Translations under genes and position numbers: made by a program
Shown here: positions 62,681 to 64,000 of the stretch, piece by piece
How the letters are laid out: every line of letters begins with the position of its first letter
Numbering within the stretch: the first letter of the stretch is position 1
Source of the DNA: an uncultured Campylobacterales bacterium
Lineage (GTDB): Bacteria > Campylobacterota > Campylobacteria > Campylobacterales > Arcobacteraceae
Assembly (NCBI GenBank): GCA_947503785.1
Contig: CANNFB010000002.1
Span: 248,001 to 312,000, forward strand
Length of the DNA: 64,000 bases
Direction: 5' to 3'
The notes under the pieces: generated by a model
What the model was told of the DNA's origin: nothing
The model's database searches: none
Seen by the model: only the letters and a program-made list of their open reading frames with translations

Positions 62681-63873
62681 TATTTAACCTTTGCCATATA
62701 ATATTTTGATTTTGAATAGTTTGAGAAATACTCTGTTAATTGATCATAAGATTTAAGTTCATAAGATATTAACTCATTTAGATTACGTATTGCCATTTGA
62801 GGTTTAATTCCTGAAAAGCTATTGTAATTCTCAATATTCTTTTGTATTTTTTGTTTTAAAGGAATAATAGTTTTATTAATTAATGAATAATTTGAATATG
62901 CATTATTAATATTATTTTGAAGAGAACGTAGTTCAATTTTAAAGTTCTGTTTAGTATCTTCTAAATTACTACTTTCTTCATTTGCTTTAATTTTTTGTTT
63001 TAAAGCTTTTACTTTTTCTGTTTTATATAAAGACAAGGGAATACTTACTGAGATATTTGCATAATCTTTAAACTTAGAATCTCTATTAAAATAGGCAACA
63101 TTAACTTTTATATCGCCTTTCTCATTTTCAAGTTCTAATTTTGAAAGCTCATTAAATTTACGTATTTTTTCTTCTTGCATTCTTATCTTCGGATGATTTT
63201 GTATATCCATATTTAAAACTAGCTCTTCTATTTCTACGGAAGCATCAATAGTATCAATTTTTTCATACGAGATTTGTTCTAATTTTAAATATAGATTATT
63301 TATCATATTTTTTAGATTTTGTTTTTGAATTTGAACATTTGAATATGCTACTTTTGCATTTAGTATTTCATTTTGGCTTGATTTACCAAGTGAGTATAAT
63401 GCTTGAGATAGTTTTTCTACCTTTTTTATATTTTTTTCATACTTACTTAAAAGTTTTAATTTTTTTTCTAAAATTAAAATATTATATGAAATCTCATATA
63501 ATTTAGATTTTAGTATTAGTTTTTTATCTTCTAATTGTAAAGTAACAATATTCTTATCTTTTTGTGAGATTTCTTCTTTAATATCTAGCTTATTTCCAAC
63601 AGGAATAACTTGAGAAAAACCAATATATTGTCCCTGCATTGCTTCTGCATCTCTTTTAAAAGGTTCATCAAAATGAATATCATTTACACCAAGTGTAAGA
63701 GTAGGATTCTTCCATTTTCTTGAAAGTTTAATATTCTCATCTGCAACATTTATTGAAGATTGAATACTTTTTAAGTTTTGATTATTTTTTAAAGCAGTAT
63801 CTACTATTTCATCAAGACTTAATGCAAAGCTCGATGAAATTAAAAAAGATAGAGCTATTGCTATCTTTTTCAT
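62680..63873 (-). CDS. TolC-family outer membrane efflux protein (CusC-like)
   Basis: Signal peptide; repeated coiled-coil OEP architecture; IGFSQVIPVGNKLDIKEEISQKD. Confidence 0.85.
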   Translation of the reverse strand: MKKIAIALSFLISSSFALSLDEIVDTALKNNQNLKSIQSSINVADENIKLSRKWKNPTLTLGVNDIHFDEPFKRDAEAMQGQYIGFSQVIPVGNKLDIKEEISQKDKNIVTLQLEDKKLILKSKLYEISYNILILEKKLKLLSKYEKNIKKVEKLSQALYSLGKSSQNEILNAKVAYSNVQIQKQNLKNMINNLYLKLEQISYEKIDTIDASVEIEELVLNMDIQNHPKIRMQEEKIRKFNELSKLELENEKGDIKVNVAYFNRDSKFKDYANISVSIPLSLYKTEKVKALKQKIKANEESSNLEDTKQNFKIELRSLQNNINNAYSNYSLINKTIIPLKQKIQKNIENYNSFSGIKPQMAIRNLNELISYELKSYDQLTEYFSNYSKSKYYMAKVK

Positions 63874-64000
63874 TAGATATTCACGCTTCCTCTAACAGTA
63901 TGAATCTTTCCATCTTTAGATTTAAACTTTAAGTGATACTGCCATGTTCCACCCATTGCAAAATTAACCATCATTTTATATGAACCATCTACTAATTTAG
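63873..64000 (-). CDS. C-terminal part of a FixH/YtkA-like auxiliary protein, truncated by window end
   Basis: Reverse strand reads ...VDGSYKMMVNFAMGGTWQYHLKFKSKDGKIHTVRGSVNI*, TAATG overlap with the tolC-like start. Confidence 0.5.
   Translation of the reverse strand, partial: KLVDGSYKMMVNFAMGGTWQYHLKFKSKDGKIHTVRGSVNI

Overview
The window comes from an AT-rich campylobacterotal (Arcobacter-like) chromosome; this assignment rests on gene content and order and is an inference. About 55-60 credible CDSs and one tRNA-Arg are present. Housekeeping genes include ispDF, an HP1021-like orphan regulator, pgpA, carA, purA, a hisZ-like gene, katA, the aceE/aceF/lpd pyruvate dehydrogenase operon, a lipM/lplA-like gene with lipA, a divergent gap, purM, coaE, dapF, purT, a ubiA/mqnP-like gene, miaA, rpmE, rsmI, rlmB, an alanine/aspartate-type aminotransferase, hom and a MATE transporter. 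Two accessory systems stand out. (1) A ~16.5 kb minus-strand locus (27858-44416) encodes an unusual type IVB-pilus/T2SS-like machine: a GspE-type ATPase, a GspF-type platform protein, a lipoprotein secretin, small inner-membrane accessory proteins and three pilin-like proteins with no recognisable prepilin leader. It also encodes two large secreted RCC1-like beta-propeller proteins with a shared C-terminal signature, and four secreted proteins with a common N-terminal module. (2) A RiPP-like locus (56535-58378) pairs a DUF692/MNIO enzyme and a DUF2063-like partner with a signal-peptide-bearing precursor carrying four 'GSCGAGKCGG' repeats; it lies immediately downstream of a CusCBA-like metal efflux operon and resembles a copper-sequestering bufferin-type cluster. 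Other observations include a 23-aa-repeat lipoprotein with a peptidoglycan-binding domain, three MarR operator palindromes, a PerR/Fur-like box upstream of katA, and an extragenic palindromic element near carA.
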